A stretch of 64,000 nucleotides of DNA from Setophaga petechia (GCA_024362935.1 JANCRA010000009.1:10248001-10312000), one strand, 5' to 3'; shown: positions 1-16,587, numbered from the stretch's first letter. Numbers and translations are program-made. The notes: generated by a model not told the origin, from the sequence alone.

Positions 1-1648
<1,648 letters not shown>

Positions 1649-2770
1649 TGAGTGTATTCAGTAGTAGTAATGTGATAGATAAGAGCCTGAAATACATCCT
1701 TTTAACTGAGACAAATTTTTGCTTATCTTTTTTTTGTTCTACTAGGTTTCTATTCTTTTTATAGTTTTAATTAGATGAATTTGAATAGTTGTTACAGTTT
1801 GATAGTATCAGAATTCAAAATGTTCTCTTCTAGCACAAATTCTATGAAACTCTTTTTCTTTTACACCTGAATAGACATAGTCTTCAGCAGTTGTGCTCTG
1901 AAGTGCTCTTCAGTAATAGAGTGAGAAATATATAAAGCATACTTTAAATTAACTTGGACTGTGTCTGAAAGAAAAAGTCAGCTGTGTTTAAACACTCTCT
2001 AGAGGTACCTCTGTAGAGATGTTTCTTCAAAAAGTAGCTATTACAGATACTGAAGCAAAAGTTTCATAGCCATGCATGATTCCCAAAAATGTTGGCATTC
2101 AGATTCTCTTTCATAAAGAATTCAAAGTGGAAATACCTGGGTATTGGTGTCCATGGCAGTTAGAAGTTCATGCATTTGCTTCACCAATGTGTACATTCAA
2201 TTGGAATCAGAGGATGTCTGCATATATTTTTAAAAGTACTCTGGTTCTTTTGTGTGTGCAAAAGCAAAAGAAGCAAGACACAAAAATAAGTTAGGAAGAC
2301 AGTTCCCATGATATTTCCAAACCTTCACCTAATCCCTGCATATCATCATGTCAGAATATGTTGGATTATCTTATTGGGAAACAGTACATACCAAGTCAGC
2401 TGAGCTATGGAAGTTTACAGGCAAGACAAATGTATTCAGTATTTGTTCATATTCATTGCAGCATATGCTTAAAAATCTTCTGTGTTAAATCATATCACTG
2501 CTAAATCTCTGTTGGGCAAAATATAATAGTAAATGTGTTAAGTTATTAAATATGTTAGAAAGGTTTGAAGAAATAATAACCAAACATTTAATGATTCTTT
2601 TGTTCATTTGAAATGTAGTTTAGTAATCCTAAGAAGCTACTGTGAAGGTAGGGAACTACTGAAGTACTGATGGAAAAAAACCTCAATTGGTCTCTGACTT
2701 CATAAGTCTTCTAATAAGCATTTTTTTCCCTCAGAAAATGTATTGCATAATTTTATGTTTTATAGTATAA

Positions 2771-2870
2771 TGTTTCAGGCAACATATTCACTGCCTTCAT
2801 AAATTACTTTCAGATTGTACTTTGCCAGATTTAACAACCATTATTTCTATTTCTTTAAATGCCAGTCCTG
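2771..2870 (+). repeat. Direct repeat copy 1 (unclassified, about 100 bp)
   Basis: This 100-bp stretch recurs at 3598-3697 in the same orientation. By hand alignment about 84 of 100 bases match without gaps. Both copies start tgtttcaggcaa and end near aaatgcc. It resembles no CR1 or LTR segment I recognise. It may be two copies of an old dispersed repeat or a local duplication. Confidence 0.75.
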
Positions 2871-3597
2871 TCTTACAGTCATATAAGAAGCTGAAGCTTG
2901 GACTTCTGTTTTCGCAAGGATTCATACATTGAAATAAAATTCTGACCTCTCATTGTTTGTTTAGTTTTTTTTAAACCATAACACAAAACTTGAATTTTTT
3001 TTCATTTGAGATAGAGACAGTGATAGACATATGTAGAGTGAAATGTTTTTATAGTTGCATCTGATTACTGTGCCTAATTAAATTGCAATAATACAGCTGA
3101 TTACATAATTGATTCTTCATAATAGAAAACATTAGGCCATACTGATTTAGTGAAACAATTCCAAATCAGTGGATCTTTTCTATTTTACACACATTTTGCG
3201 TTTCTGTAAATATTCCCCACTATCCCTACCATTTGATTCTCGCTGAAGTAAAATCAAGGTTTACTAAATGTGTTCCACAATTATTTCCTTACTGGTTGCT
3301 GAAGCAAACAATAGCCTCTGTAACTGTTCAGCTATTTTGTTTCTGATCATTACTACAGTATTTTGGTAGGTGCAGCTCTTAGCTCAAGAAACTTATCTGA
3401 GGCATAACAGTTTCTAGGATTCTAGCTGTTCTGGTCCATATAGATCATGATAAAAATTCATCATCAGGTTCTTTCCATTCCTTGTGTTCCGGATGTTACA
3501 GGAGACACAGCCTCTGGCTGGATCCAGCAGCCTCCAGGGTCAGGGGATTCTTTCAGCTTGGGCACTGGAACCCAGACAGGAGCTCTTGATAGTACAG

Positions 3598-3697
3598 TGT
3601 TTCAGGCAATATATTCACTGCGTTTATAAATTATTTTCAGATGTTACTGTGCCAGACTTAACAATGACTATTTCTGTATTTTTAAATGCCTCTCCTG
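3598..3697 (+). repeat. Direct repeat copy 2 (unclassified, about 100 bp)
   Basis: Partner of 2771-2870, 827 bp downstream. Similarity weakens just outside the block, although a short atagta is shared upstream. The 727 bp between the copies show no obvious repeat. Confidence 0.75.
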
Positions 3698-6600
3698 CAA
3701 CAAAACAACAAAACAGCTAAGAATTCATTGTCTTTCCCTCTTATCTTACAACCCATCCCTAAAATCTCAGCCTTTATTCATACTGTTACCAAAGGACATT
3801 CTAATGCCATACTGGGGCTGAGGTCAGAGCTCCACAAGTAAGCAATCAGGTCTGGTTGTCCAGAATGTCCAGTCTCAGTCCAAAAATTGCAGCTAAAAGT
3901 GACAAAATAATGAGGTATGTGTCTTTTACACTGTTATTATGGTTAAGTGGTCAGGAGTTAAGTATTACTTTTTTCCTTAAAGTTGAAAATAATACCAAAA
4001 ATTATTAGCAGAGATTCCTTTTGGCATTTTAAGCAAGCAAGCATATTAGAGCTAAGTCCTGTAAAGGGGTGTGGTAGTCTTCGGGTAACATATCTTGGTT
4101 TAATCTCAAGACACTGGATGGTGTAGAACAGCAGATTTAGGGTACTTGTGGAAACAAACAAGTGGATGGTAAAGAATTTTCATTGTGTAAAGAAATGAAA
4201 ATTAACCAACATGAGTTAAGAAAATTACCGAGCTCAGAGTTTTTGAGGACTTTCCAAAATGACATGATGCTTGAAATGTAGATTTGGAAATGCCTTGTAA
4301 TGAACAGAGAAATCCCTTGAAATTCAGATGATTAGGCAGTGCTTTGTGTAGTGCTCTGTGAGCTCCTGGTGTCACCCTGTTCTGTGGAAATTGAGAATGT
4401 ACATTCATTTTTAGAGCTCTCCGTATTCTCAATTTTGCTGCTGAAGTGGGCCTTCCACAAGCCAAGAACATTATGCTAATTGGATTTGAGGTTCTCCACA
4501 GTGAAAGTTGCTCATCTCTGCATTTCCATTCCTTTCTCACTTGCCATAATACTGTGATTCTCATTCATGTGCTGTCAGAAGGCATCTCAGTGATATCGAT
4601 TCTCATTCCATGGAGTCAAGTCAGAGGTAACAGAAACTTCCCTGATAAAATCATCAGTCTTCTTTATTAATAAGTAATGAGGTCGAAAGATTTATAGTCT
4701 CAAGTTTACCTTGCAGTATAATGGCAAGACTATGGATAGTATCTGTTCAGAGTTATGGGGCAGAACCAGGAGAGTATCTGCCAGAATATATGGAGTTTTG
4801 TAGCATGGTCCATGGACAGAACATCCAAGGTGCCTTTTTTTTCTGTTCATTTTGCACCACTGGTGCCATTTTACTGTAAGAAAAGAAGCTTGTCGTGCCT
4901 GTTTCTGACACCTACTGTTGCCTGGGCTACAAACAACAGCAAACAAAGAAAGGTTCCCTGAAGTCACAAGGAACACAGCCACCCTGCACTGCACACAGAC
5001 ATTTTGTTGTCAAATTACCCGTTTGATATTGTCTCAAGTAAGGGAAAGTTTGGTTTTATAAAAGGCTGCCACAAGTTCATTGGGGTAGATTCTGAGCACA
5101 CAATGAGCAGTGAGAAATAAGTTTCCCTGGTTTCTGAACCAAATGAAAATATTATCTGAATTAACTGCAGCTTGACATAAGGATGTAGAAAGCAAATCCC
5201 AAACCCTCTATGTGGTTCACAAGCAAATCTGAGTTCAAATTAATTGCATACCTCTGGTGCAGCAATTCAACCAAGTAGAAGAGAATAGTACCTCTATTGA
5301 TTAGTAAGCAGTCGTCTTTTCACTCATTGTAAAATGTGTGTTTTCTTGTCATATATATTCAGAGTTTTTAAAAGAGATATCAGAGCAAAAACCCAGTTTC
5401 TCTCACTATTCAGTTAACTTTGATTTAGCTTTGGTTCTGTTTAGGTATTAAGCATATAACTACAAAAATTTGAAAAAGTGCTTACTACAATGCTTACTAA
5501 TTTTCCCTTACATGTGAAATAAAGAAGGGGAGATTAATAGGCTGAATCAATATGATCTGGTTTCACTGTAAGTTTAACCAGTGTGATTTAAATACTTATA
5601 CTAATCTTTTATATCTCTCTTTAATTTTTTGCCTCATGCTAAATGTCCCATTTCTTTTAAGCTATGGCTGTATAAGCTCAAATACAGTAACAGGATGAGG
5701 TTATAATTATTGTTAGTATTGCCTCATTTTGCTTTGTTATTAGACATTCTCGTATCAAAACACAAGAAATAAGAAATTTTAAATATGTAACTGTTGAGTG
5801 TTTCTCTCTCACTTCTCGAATGAGCACTGGCTGGTTTGGTTTGGGTTTACTTTTTTCTTTTTGTTTATGTTTTCCATTCTTAGGTTATGCTGATCATCTT
5901 TCTCTTCCTTGGCAAATACACAATCTCTGGTGAATTTTTAAATAGGATAAAAAGAGGTTAAATTCTGCCCATTTCAAATTATCAGTCTGGAAAGATTTTA
6001 ATAAGCTTTTTTCTGCTTTTATCGTAAAAAACCTGAAGTAAATGTGTGGTTTATCTAACTTCCATCCAGGATTATGTGTCATGTTAAGACCTATCTAAAG
6101 AAGCCAGAACTTTTATAAAGTTTTTCTAATCCTGAATTAACTTTTTTAAAAGTTTGATTAAAAAAAATCTAGATTTTCCTTTCTCTCCCGGTTTACTAGA
6201 CATGCAGCTGCTTAACTACTAAAACTCTCCCAAATATCCCTAGTTGGACCTCTAGATGGTCTCTCTTCCCAGGGGTAGGACCTGTTTTTTCTGAGTTGTG
6301 AGCAGCTGTGGAATGTGTTCTAGCAAAGGGCAGAGTGAAAAAGGGAGTGGGTTCAACAATTTGATGTATTTAAAGAATTAACAAGTGTTCAGGCTTTATT
6401 AGAAAGAATTTCTGGGAAAATGTTTCAGGGAAATCAGCTTCAAACTAAAGTAAATACTAAATACAATAATATGATATTCAGATTTCCTGCATCAATTCAA
6501 TGTTTCTAGGAAAGTGATGCTGAAAGATAAAAAAAACCATGTTTGGTTTTGATAATAAAAACCATCTGCTTGCTTCTGCTCAAAAGATGACTTTTTAAAA

Positions 6601-7639
6601 AGGAATCATCAGTTCTTCCTGGTTTTCTATGCAAAATACAGCCTCAGTGAAATGAAAATGTTTCACAATAATGTCAAAAATTCAGTGAAATTTTCAATGA
6701 AAACATGCCTAGTCATTTCAAATCTGTTATTTCATGTCAGTGTCTAAACGCTTCATTTCAATGAAATAAAGGACTTTGTTTGTCTGTAGTTACTTGTAAA
6801 TCCACTTGGACTTTGACATGTTTGCCAATTAAATTCTTATAGCTAATATCATCCATATCACATTATTACAGAAACCAGTGTAGGCATGATAGAAAGCAGG
6901 AATTACTGATTTTCAAAACTGTTTTAGCAATTCCTAGAGAAAAATAATTTTAAACTACTGAAATGAAAAGCTGCTATGTTCTTAATAATGTTTTTAATGT
7001 TTAATTATAATGAATTGCTCATAGAAGTCTTTCAGATGCAAAGACATTAACTACTGACTCTGTAAGCAGGAACGACTTTGGAAAAACAACATCTTAAGGA
7101 TTGTTCTGTGTTTAGAATTAGCCCACACCTGAAACATAAGCAGAAACACAGTGGCCATGTGTAGCAAGTCACTGTGTATATGAATATTTGTCAAAAGGCT
7201 GCAAAGGTGCACTCAGAAGTGTCCATGTAAAAAATAACAAAACCTCACAAAAACCAGACTCTGATAATATTTGGACATTTTTGACACCAAAGGAAGACGT
7301 GTTTAGTCTATTCATTGCATCACTGAGAGGAGTGATATATACACGTTTGGGTCCGTGTCTCCAGAAGACCCATTTCTGCAGACTCTCAGCTATAGCACTC
7401 AAAAACTTTGACAAACATTTTTCCATGCTAGAGTCAGGTACTCTAAACTAGGTCATATGTTTGCTTTGTAAATCATGTAAAAGTCTCCACGTTTATAGAT
7501 AAGAAATCCACAAATTGTTAAATAGTATGAATTAGGTGAGTAGATTATCTGCTACACATACAAAGCCTTCTTGTAGCTGGTTATAGAATCCTTTCAGTTG
7601 GAAAAAAAACTTTAATTCCAAAAATTAACCCAGCACTGT

Positions 7640-8690
7640 TGAGTTCACCACTAAACCATGTCCCTCAGTGTTACATATACATGTCTTTTGAATACTTCCA
7701 GGGATAGCGACTCAGCCATTTCCCTGAACATCCTGTTCCAGTTCTTGACTAGCCTTTTGGTGAAGAAATTTATTCCCAACATCCAATCTAAATTTTGCCA
7801 GTGGAATTTGAGGTAATACCCTCTCATTCTATCACTCATTACTTAGAAGAAGAGACCAACCTCCACCTCACCACAGCCTCCTACTCTGCAGGCTAAACAA
7901 CCCCGGTTCCCTCAGCCACCCCTCACGAGACTTATGTTCCACACCCTTCTCCTGCTCCATTTCCCTGCTCTGGACACACTCCAGCACGTCAATGTCCTTC
8001 TGGTAGTGAGGGGCTCAAAACTGAACACAGGATTCGAGGCCTCATCAGTGCTGAGTATGGGGGCATCAATCACAGCCCTGGTCCTGCTGGCCACGCTATT
8101 GCTGATACAGGCCAGGGCCTTCCTGGCCACCTGGGCACTCACATGGCTCATATTCACTTGCTGTTGAACAGCACCTCAAGGTCCTTTTCCACTGGGCAGT
8201 TTCCCAGCCACTCCGCCTCCAGCCTGTAGCACTGCCTGGGGTTGTCACGACACATGTGCAAGACCTGGTACTTGGCCTTGTTGAACCACATGCTGTTGGC
8301 TTCAATCCTGTAGAACCTTCCTATTCTCCAGCAGAACAGCACTCCTTCTCAACTTTGTGTCTTCTGCAGACTGACTGGGGGTGCAGTTAATACCCTCATC
8401 CAGATCATTAATAAACATACTAAGCAGGCCTCGCCCTAACACTGAGCACTGGGGTCACCACTAGTGACCAGCCACCAACTGGACGTAATTCAATTCACCA
8501 CCATTCTCTGGGCCCAGTCATCCAAACAGTTTTTTTAAGCTGTGAAGGGTATTCCCATCCAGGCCATGACCTTCCAGTTTCTCCAGGAGGAACACTGTGG
8601 GAAATGGTATCGAAGGCTTTACTGAAGTCCAGGTAGCCAATATCAACAGCCTTCCCTCATTCAGGTCACCTTGTTATAGAAGAAAGTCAC
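7640..8690 (-). mobile_element. CR1 LINE, 5'-truncated and decayed
   Basis: On the minus strand the conceptual translation shows pieces typical of the CR1 ORF2 C-terminal half. One is a reverse-transcriptase palm/thumb piece of the form WFNKAKYQVLHMCRDNP followed by EKDLEVL. Another is the C-terminal signature VKNWNRMFREMAES then SLEVFKRHVYVTLRDMV. The pieces lie in different frames with stops between them, so the copy is dead. The element's 3' side is at low coordinates and its 5' side fades near 8.69 kb, as expected from target-primed 5' truncation. The ends are approximate. Open frames on the + strand here are antisense shadows. Confidence 0.88.
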
Positions 8691-11600
8691 TTAGTCAAGC
8701 AGAACTAAATGAGATGTAGGTGTCCCTGTGGAAGATGTACTTACTGCTGCTAGGAAAAAATGTTCCTAAATCACAAGTCACATCTGCTTAATACAGCATT
8801 TAGTTGTGGTGAAACAACTTTCCCAGAATATGTGAACAAATTCCTTATAGAGTCAATAGACAGAGGTATGCACAGAGGGAGATCCTGTCTGTTCAAGATA
8901 AGATGTCTAAGTTCATTCCAGAGACATCTCTCTATGCTTCTGTGGCTGGATAAGGAAATAGTGTGCTTCATTTAGAAGAATTACTTCACTAGGCATTGAA
9001 AATGTATAAGCAAGTTAGACTATTTACTGCATCAACTGCAATTTCTACCCTGTCGTAACAGAGACTTTCAATTCTCTAGGCACAGAGCCCACATAAGGTG
9101 AAATTAATTTCAGCAATAAGTAATTAATGATGTGTCAGGAGTCATCAATAACCTTTAAATGCTATATGCTACACACAGGTTGCAACCTTCTCATCACAGT
9201 TCTAGTTAAACTATTAATGAACTAAGATCAGCGCCTTTTTATTTCAAACACTTGATGGAAGTAATTAACTCAAAGACGAAACTTTCTGTTAATGAAGTAC
9301 AGTGGAAATCTCTCATTTAAATTGCTTTTCTGCACCTTCATTATAAGAAATGTTGCTGGGATATCTGCCTCAAACAGGAAAAACCAGTAGTGCAAACCCC
9401 TAACCAGCAGTGCACAACCCTTCTGTTGAGACTTGCAGCAGCAGAAGTTGGTTTGAGGGAGTCCCTGCTGATGCACCTACAAGCTTCCCTACAAACCTGG
9501 GGTAGATTTAGGACCATGTTACAAAGTGTTCTGTCCTTCTGTCCAAAAACTAATGAATCCATTCCTGTGCTAGATTTAACTGGCCTAAAATAAGAGCAAC
9601 TGAGGCACATTTGAACATGCTGACACTGAAGCTTCTACATGCTGTTGCAGTGACATATTTTCCATTGTCTGCCTCTCTCCATTGAGTGTTTATTGAACAA
9701 TAAAACAAGATAGCCAAAGCAAACTTATTTTAGGCCTGTCTGCTGGTTCTTTTAATCTGTCTTCTCTTTGTTCCACCAGATGTCCGCAGGGAAATCATCA
9801 CTTCCTTCCTTACCCCTTCCTTGATATAGTGTAAGCCTTAGCTATCAAGATAAAATAGCAAAAGTTGTCTTCGTCCATTGCCTCCATCAATATGTGCACC
9901 CATTCTCAAACAAAAGGTTTACGAGAAAAACAAATGTCTGTTAGATGAACTCACTCTTGTGCCTCCAAAGAGATCAGATCTGTATATATTCAGTTGATTA
10001 GGGAATATTACTTTCTTAACTTTCCAGCTCCAGGAACTAAAGTAGAAAATTTAGGAGAGATGTTCAATATGGCAGTGGTTTGACAAAGTGAAACTTGGAT
10101 TTTGAAAGTCATATAGGGTTCAATTTTGAGTGCTAGAATTTGAACTTCTAGGGTATTTTTCAAAGAAGGAAAAATGTTTACATAAAACTATCAACAAGAC
10201 CTCCTTGCAGAGAAAGTTGGCTTTCTTCTATAAATAATAGGATGATATTCTTCAGAGTTGAAATATGTTGGTTCTTGAGATCCCATTTTACATAAATAAG
10301 ACATTTTAAGAAAATATTTAAAGAAATTGAAAATTCTTTTATTATGGAGAAAATAGTCTCACTTGTCGGTGAGCACTTGCAAACTAGAAAGGACTTGATA
10401 AGGAAGGATTTTGCAAAATGTTTGGTAGAACGTTCTGGGAAAAGCCAAGGTGAATACATCTGAATAGGAGAAGAAAGAAATCCAGAACTGAACATCACCT
10501 GCTATGTTATTACATTATTACATAAAATCATGGTTTTTATTCTTTGAGTTTGTTTCATTCCTGAGTAGTATTGGATAAATGTGAGGGTCTTTAACATCTG
10601 TGGGAGAGAAGGACCAATGCAGATCTTCAGAAAGTAAAAATTACTGAAGATCTACTGAGTACAGCATGCCTATGCTGTGTTGGTCAAGTACAAGGTCTGG
10701 CTTGTTAGGTTTTGTAGGTGGATGGAGAGGACATGTTTTACTCTGCTTGCTGAACATAAAAGACAATAATACTTAATTATCAGGGAAAAGCAGTTATTTA
10801 AATTAGAGGTTGTTCTAAATAGATGGCCTTAAGGGCTTTATTAGCAGCTCTGTTAAGGTTCACAAAAAGACATGACTCAGTTATATGGCATTTGACATTA
10901 AGACAAGCTGAAAGTGTAACATTATGTAAAAACAGTTTGACACATTAATAATAAAATTAGTTCAGGTGTTTGTTTCTGCCTTCTTAATAGCACACAGAAA
11001 GAAACTAGAAAAATCTATTCCTGTAGTGTGCTTGTGCTGTGAGTTTCTGACTCATTCCACATAACCTCAGGTTTTTAACTACAGTACCTATGTCAGCAGC
11101 CCAGCCTTGGATTCGTTCATCATTGATGGGAAGAGACAGACATTTCCAGGCAACTCAGGCCATCTGAGAGCAAAATAATTTTTGTCACTACCTATCTTGC
11201 TTGCAATTATTTTAGAGGTGACAAATGACTAGGCTAAAAAGAATAGCGTATAATTTCTGGGAGATAACTAGCAGTGAATATTTTTTAAAGTCTTGATATT
11301 CTGTTTCTCTGAGACCCAGAAGAAGCCTTTAAGATGAAATGGTGAACCTGTTTACAGGAACCCCTTCTAATGCATTGTGCGATCTAAGGGTCTGCCTGGA
11401 GAAGTAAGCATGATGCAAATCTGCATTTCAGGGTTTTGGTCTGAGGGAAAAATCCTCAATTTTACATAATGTTGCTGAAGATCAGATGGAAAGTTTGCAA
11501 GAAAGAACTGTTAGAGCTATGACAGCCTGCAAGATTGCACTTATGTTGAGACACTTCATCATTATTTCCAAAGCTGAAACCTCTAGTGAATTTACTCAAA

Positions 11601-12007
11601 ATCAATCAAAATGCTGAAATAAAGTATAAAGCTTTTATATACAGTAAAAAAATACCTTCTTTCACTGCATGTGGCCTTATTCTCGATAAAAATGTGTTAG
11701 TCAAATCACATTAAAGGTAAGTAGCATAATAACACTTAAATGAAGAGAAATAATTGTTTTCATAGTAGATTAAAGTTATATCTTCCTAACCTGGCTATGA
11801 AAAAAAACCCTTGTCCTATACTAAACCTTGAAAAAAGTAGCCTGGCAAGAGGAGCACTTCTTCTTTTCAGACTGATCTTTTCAGGTATGATCTGCCAATT
11901 ACAGTGCAGGAGTGATGGCCAAACAAGACCTTATCAACACTTAAGGCTATATTGGTTTGAGGTTGTCCTGCTTTTCTGGAGCAACTTTCAGCTGGAGTAA
12001 ACAGACT

Positions 12008-12405
12008 TGTTGTGTTTTCACCCTATCTGACAAGTAAGCACCACAAAACTGCTTGCTCACTCTCGCCCAGTGGCATGGGGGTGAGAATCAGAAGAGTAAA
12101 ATTAAGAAAACTCATGGGTTAAGATAAAGGCAGTTTAATAAATAAAGCAGAAGCCACTCATGCATGCAAAGCAAAAGAAGCTCACTCCCTGCTGAGGTCC
12201 CTTCTAGACTGGGTTTTCTGTGATCTGATGACAGGAGCTGAGGGGACATACACACTGTAGCCAGTGTGCTGGGAAGTCTCTGTCATCGAATGTAGAGAGG
12301 ATGACACATACTTACCTCTCTTCTCCCGTGGTGTTAAGGAATCTGGCAACCTTTGTCTTTCTCATATGTGTTTGCCAGTATATAACCTGGCATCTCACTG
12401 AAAGC
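12008..12405 (-). mobile_element. ERV LTR fragment, minus orientation
   Basis: The + strand here is the reverse complement of the 3' two thirds of the same LTR type found at 17893-18461. Shared landmarks are the R/U5 stretch with an 'ataaaggcagtttaataaa' block, the purine-rich segment near the end, and a TATA-like tatataac at about 12376. Similarity stops just past that TATA-like sequence, so U3 is largely missing. No internal retroviral gene lies beside it, so I take it as a truncated solo LTR. Confidence 0.72.
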
Positions 12406-15400
12406 ATAAAGAAAAACCCTAAACAGATTTTAAGGATTCAGAAACAGTATTTTTGTTCTTATTAATATTGCAGCAGTACTCCAGGGATATTTAACTTCCC
12501 AAATAGCTCAATGAGTTTCAAGTAATTGGGCAATATGAATTTTCAAGTGACTGAGGAAGGAAAAGGATGGATTGCTATAAAATTATTTATTACATCAGAA
12601 GATGGAATGACTGACTGTTCAGTTTACAGATATTCTTTTCATAGAAAAAAACCCACAAATACTTATATTAGAAAAAAAAGTACTGAAATGAACAACATAA
12701 TTTAGCAGTGAACTATTTAGCAAATTTATAGTATTCTTCATAAACCAACTTTTAAACAGATATGATTATTCACTTCAAAACATTTAGGTGAAGATTATTA
12801 TCCTATAATTTTCAAAAAGAAAGTAAAGGAAAAGAAATTCCCTTCCATACTGCTTTCTTTCCTTTATAAATGCAATCAACGTAAATTGACCCATCATAAC
12901 ACTGCCAATATAAATATTCTGCCAATAAAAACATAAATATTATTCTCGCAGGCTTCAGTCCTTTGGCTTCTATCCTCCCTCAGTTTTCATAGAAAGGCTG
13001 GGGTTTATAACGAGCTTAGCAAGCTCAGTACTTCAGAGAAAGGAAGACATTTTCCCCAAGCAGTAGTGATAATACATCTGCCATCAAGTCTTTTTTTTTC
13101 TAAAGAGGAGGTGAGGTTTTACCATTGTGAGCTGTCAAGGTTGAATTATGGGGTGTGTGTATCAGATCCCTTGTCAGAGTTTCTAAAATTCCCCAGATTA
13201 AAACACTGGTGTTGGATTATCTTTGAAGTTCTAGAATGAAGTAATAAAGGAGCTTGCAGTTAAATCTTAGAGAATGCTGCAGCTGTTTCCCCACCCAATT
13301 ACAATATAATTTAGTTTACTATATAGTTTAGTTATGGAGTTTTTTGGCTGCCATTCCTCTCAGCCTCTCACTGAAGTATTTGTATGCTGAAGAAATCACC
13401 TTTTTTTTTTTGTGCTGATAGAGGCTGGATTTGGGAGAGCTATGGATTCTGTCAGGGTTGGTACCAACTGGCGCACAGTGGGCAGCAGTAAGTAATAAAG
13501 AGACACTGGAGTCTCACCACCACAACCTCAGCAAGTAGGTGTTTTGGGTGTAAATTTAAAAGGGTTGTGTGGTACAGAAGATGTTTTGTGTCCTAACTAC
13601 AGTATTTGATTATACTAGTAAGATACCTTTACAGATGCAGGCTGGATTTTGTGGAGAAAAAGATGACTGACAATAACATTATCTCAGGATGTTCCTAGCT
13701 CAGGAATGGCTTCTGTGGACCACAGAAGAAGTCTGCAACCCAGCTGATTTTTGTTAAGTCCTGTATGTTATATATAGGATGATAAAGGTACACATGTGAT
13801 CTAAATTTAAATTGCATGTCACTGAGGAGCTTAAGGGGTTTTTTATGTTTACTTGGGCTTTTTCCTCTCTGTACTCACTTATGTTTTACTATACAATAAG
13901 TTTCTTCATTCTTAATTTTAATGTATCACTGACTTAAATTTCAGTTTAAAGAATCAAGTTTTCATGCATATGATTGGGACACATCACAGAAGAGAGAGAA
14001 AACAGCAAAAGAAAATATTTCTTCAGAGTACTAGTATCTTTCACAAAGATGAAAGAATGGCTCTTTCTTAGAAATATACCCTTTATGACTTGCTGGAGCA
14101 GAGACCAGGGCATGTGACATACAGGCAGTGACAACAGCCTATGAAGTATATTTCTCTGACAGTGAACAAATTGCCTTTGATTTGTCGAGGAAGAATGTAG
14201 CCTCAGACCTTCAGGGACTGAAAAAACCTTTGTTTATATCCTTCCACATATTCTTCTTCCACCTCTAGTTTTTAACAAATGGCCATTTTCTTCCAAACTT
14301 TAAAAGAAAATATATTCCTTTACCTGGTATTACAAGCCAATGTATTATGCCCTATCTCCACAAGAGAATGCTATGGGATCTGGCCAAACAGAAACATCCC
14401 CTGAGTTATCTAGTTACTAGAAGCATGCAATGAGTTTTAGAAACACCAGTCTAACACAGAAATGTATGATGTAAAAATCAATAAAATACTGAGCAAAGAA
14501 CTGGACTTTGAAAGGTTGTCTGTAATGCTAAATGCAAGCAGACCATAGCCTGATGGGATGACTGAGTGATGCTAAGAGATTTGTATTCAGGCTTCAAAAA
14601 GTTGCAGATTTGCCTTGCACAGACCTGTCTGGAGAAATAAAAAATGGAGCCAGACAAGAGATAATAGGTGGTGGGGATGAGTGGGGTCAAATGCTCAGTC
14701 TCAGACATTTGATTTTTCAGTGTAGATGGGGCCTGAATATGCTTAAAAGTTCCACTTATATAATTCTCAATTAAATTTGGCTCTGTATTGATTCCTTCCT
14801 CACTCTGGTTCTTCACCGTGAAAGAAATGGGCAGTGTTCAAACATCTTTACAACAAACAGTGAGAGTAACTCCAGGTTTTTGAGATACCAAACTCTAATG
14901 TTTTGCTACAAATTACAGAGCTTCATAAGAGGAAAGAATTATCCAAGGCTGTACTTATTTATCCAGGCTGGCAGATGCTGGATACAGATTTTCATTAACG
15001 GCTGTAGTAGGTATCTTTCCATTACATGAAAGCACAGTATTTCATAGATCTGTTCCCAAGAGAAGGTAATTTTCTTCAAACACAACCTATTGTTAGGTGA
15101 ACCAGAGCTTTTGGAAAGCAAGACTTTGGAGCAAGCAATTATACGCCCCTGAAATACTTTCTAAAATTAATATTTTTGTGTTTAAACTGCACAAGCTGCA
15201 CATGGCTGCACTTAACTGATAAAGCTGATGCATCTGTTAGAGACTCACATGCATTTCTCCTGAAAATGGTCTCAGAATAATGCTCATTGAGCATCCTTGC
15301 CGAAGACTTTTTATTTCAGTTTAGTCTTTGTGAAGGAACTGGGTGATTAATCTGATTTCTCAGCTTTCAACATTCTTAGATAAAAACACAGCCAAGTTAA

Positions 15401-16587
15401 ACAAGAGGAACCTAAAGATAAAAAGCATTAAAGTATTTGAAGAGAAAGAAAAGCAGATTAAGTGACTATATACATTCTGTTCCTGAGTATTTGTGAAACT
15501 GCAAAGCCAGATCTGCACATTAATAGAGAACTTTCAACAGAAAAATACTCTATTTATTTCCCTATCTAGCTTGAATGCTTTTGAAATCAGTCTGTGTTAT
15601 TATTTTTTCCCTTCTCCCTCTAATTTTGTATTCAGTCAGCCTTCAAATGAGTGTTATGCTTTCCAGGAACTGGATTCCCAGTGATTTTGGCGAACTTTGG
15701 CCTCTTCAGTTCCTTGCAAGCTTCACATCATAAAGAGTCACTTCTAAAGAAACTGGGAAACCTTGGAGTTCAACTCTCTTATCTCTTGGCTAGAACAGTA
15801 TAAGCATGGAGTCAAGAACAGTTATGCTTAATATCTATTTTTCACATGAGGATTCAGGATGGCACCTCATAAAACTAAGCTAATAGAGTAAAATCTAAAT
15901 TTGCCTGGTGCTAATGGGAGGCGATTACCATTGTTTTTACAGAAAATATTTAATAGTGCAACAAAATATCACTGATCCAAGGTTTCTCTTCACAGAAACA
16001 GCCAAAGAGCCTGAAAATCAAGAAAAGAAAGCATTGAAATTTTTATATTCAGGTTTCTTTAAAATAAGTCAATACCCTGCTCCAATCTGAAAGGACAGTC
16101 AACAAAGGAAAGTGGAACTAAGAATGACACTCTTCCTTGTTTTGGCCCCTGCAACAAGCTGAGCAAATGAGGAATAGGGCAGTCTCCAGTGATGCCAATA
16201 GAAATTCTCGCATGAGTAGGCAATTCCCAGAGGAAGACTCTAGCTGTTCTGGTTGTTTTCCTACCCATCCCTTACTCAAAGCTTTTCTTAGCTAATTTTT
16301 CTCCAATTAAACTCTCACTGTGTTCTGTGCATTAGTTGCTTTCAACATATTTGTAGCTCCCTCATGAATTTTGAAAGGTTGGTGTCTTAATTTGCAGCTT
16401 TTCCTTCTGGCAATGTGGCAGCTACAGATGTAGACAAAGTGGTAGAACGTTCTGGATATGAGGGAACTCACTAATCTTGTAGTGGAACTGTAACTGTCTT
16501 GGATCCTAACCCCTTCTGGCTGACCAGCTAAGGCTTGGAGGCCTTACCAATACAGGACACAAAACCAACTTGAATGTAAGAAAAGTG

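Noticed and set aside
4202..4994. Clustered frames of 100-120 codons on the minus strand
   Set aside because: No recognisable domain and no supporting sites, and short plus-strand frames overlap them. Taken as chance in a long intron.
8096..8342. Minus-strand frames with a LINE-like translation
   Set aside because: Overlapping frames of the same decayed CR1 fragment, not separate genes.
10178..10498. 106-codon minus-strand frame
   Set aside because: AT-rich intron, no domain, no splice or codon support. The length is within chance.
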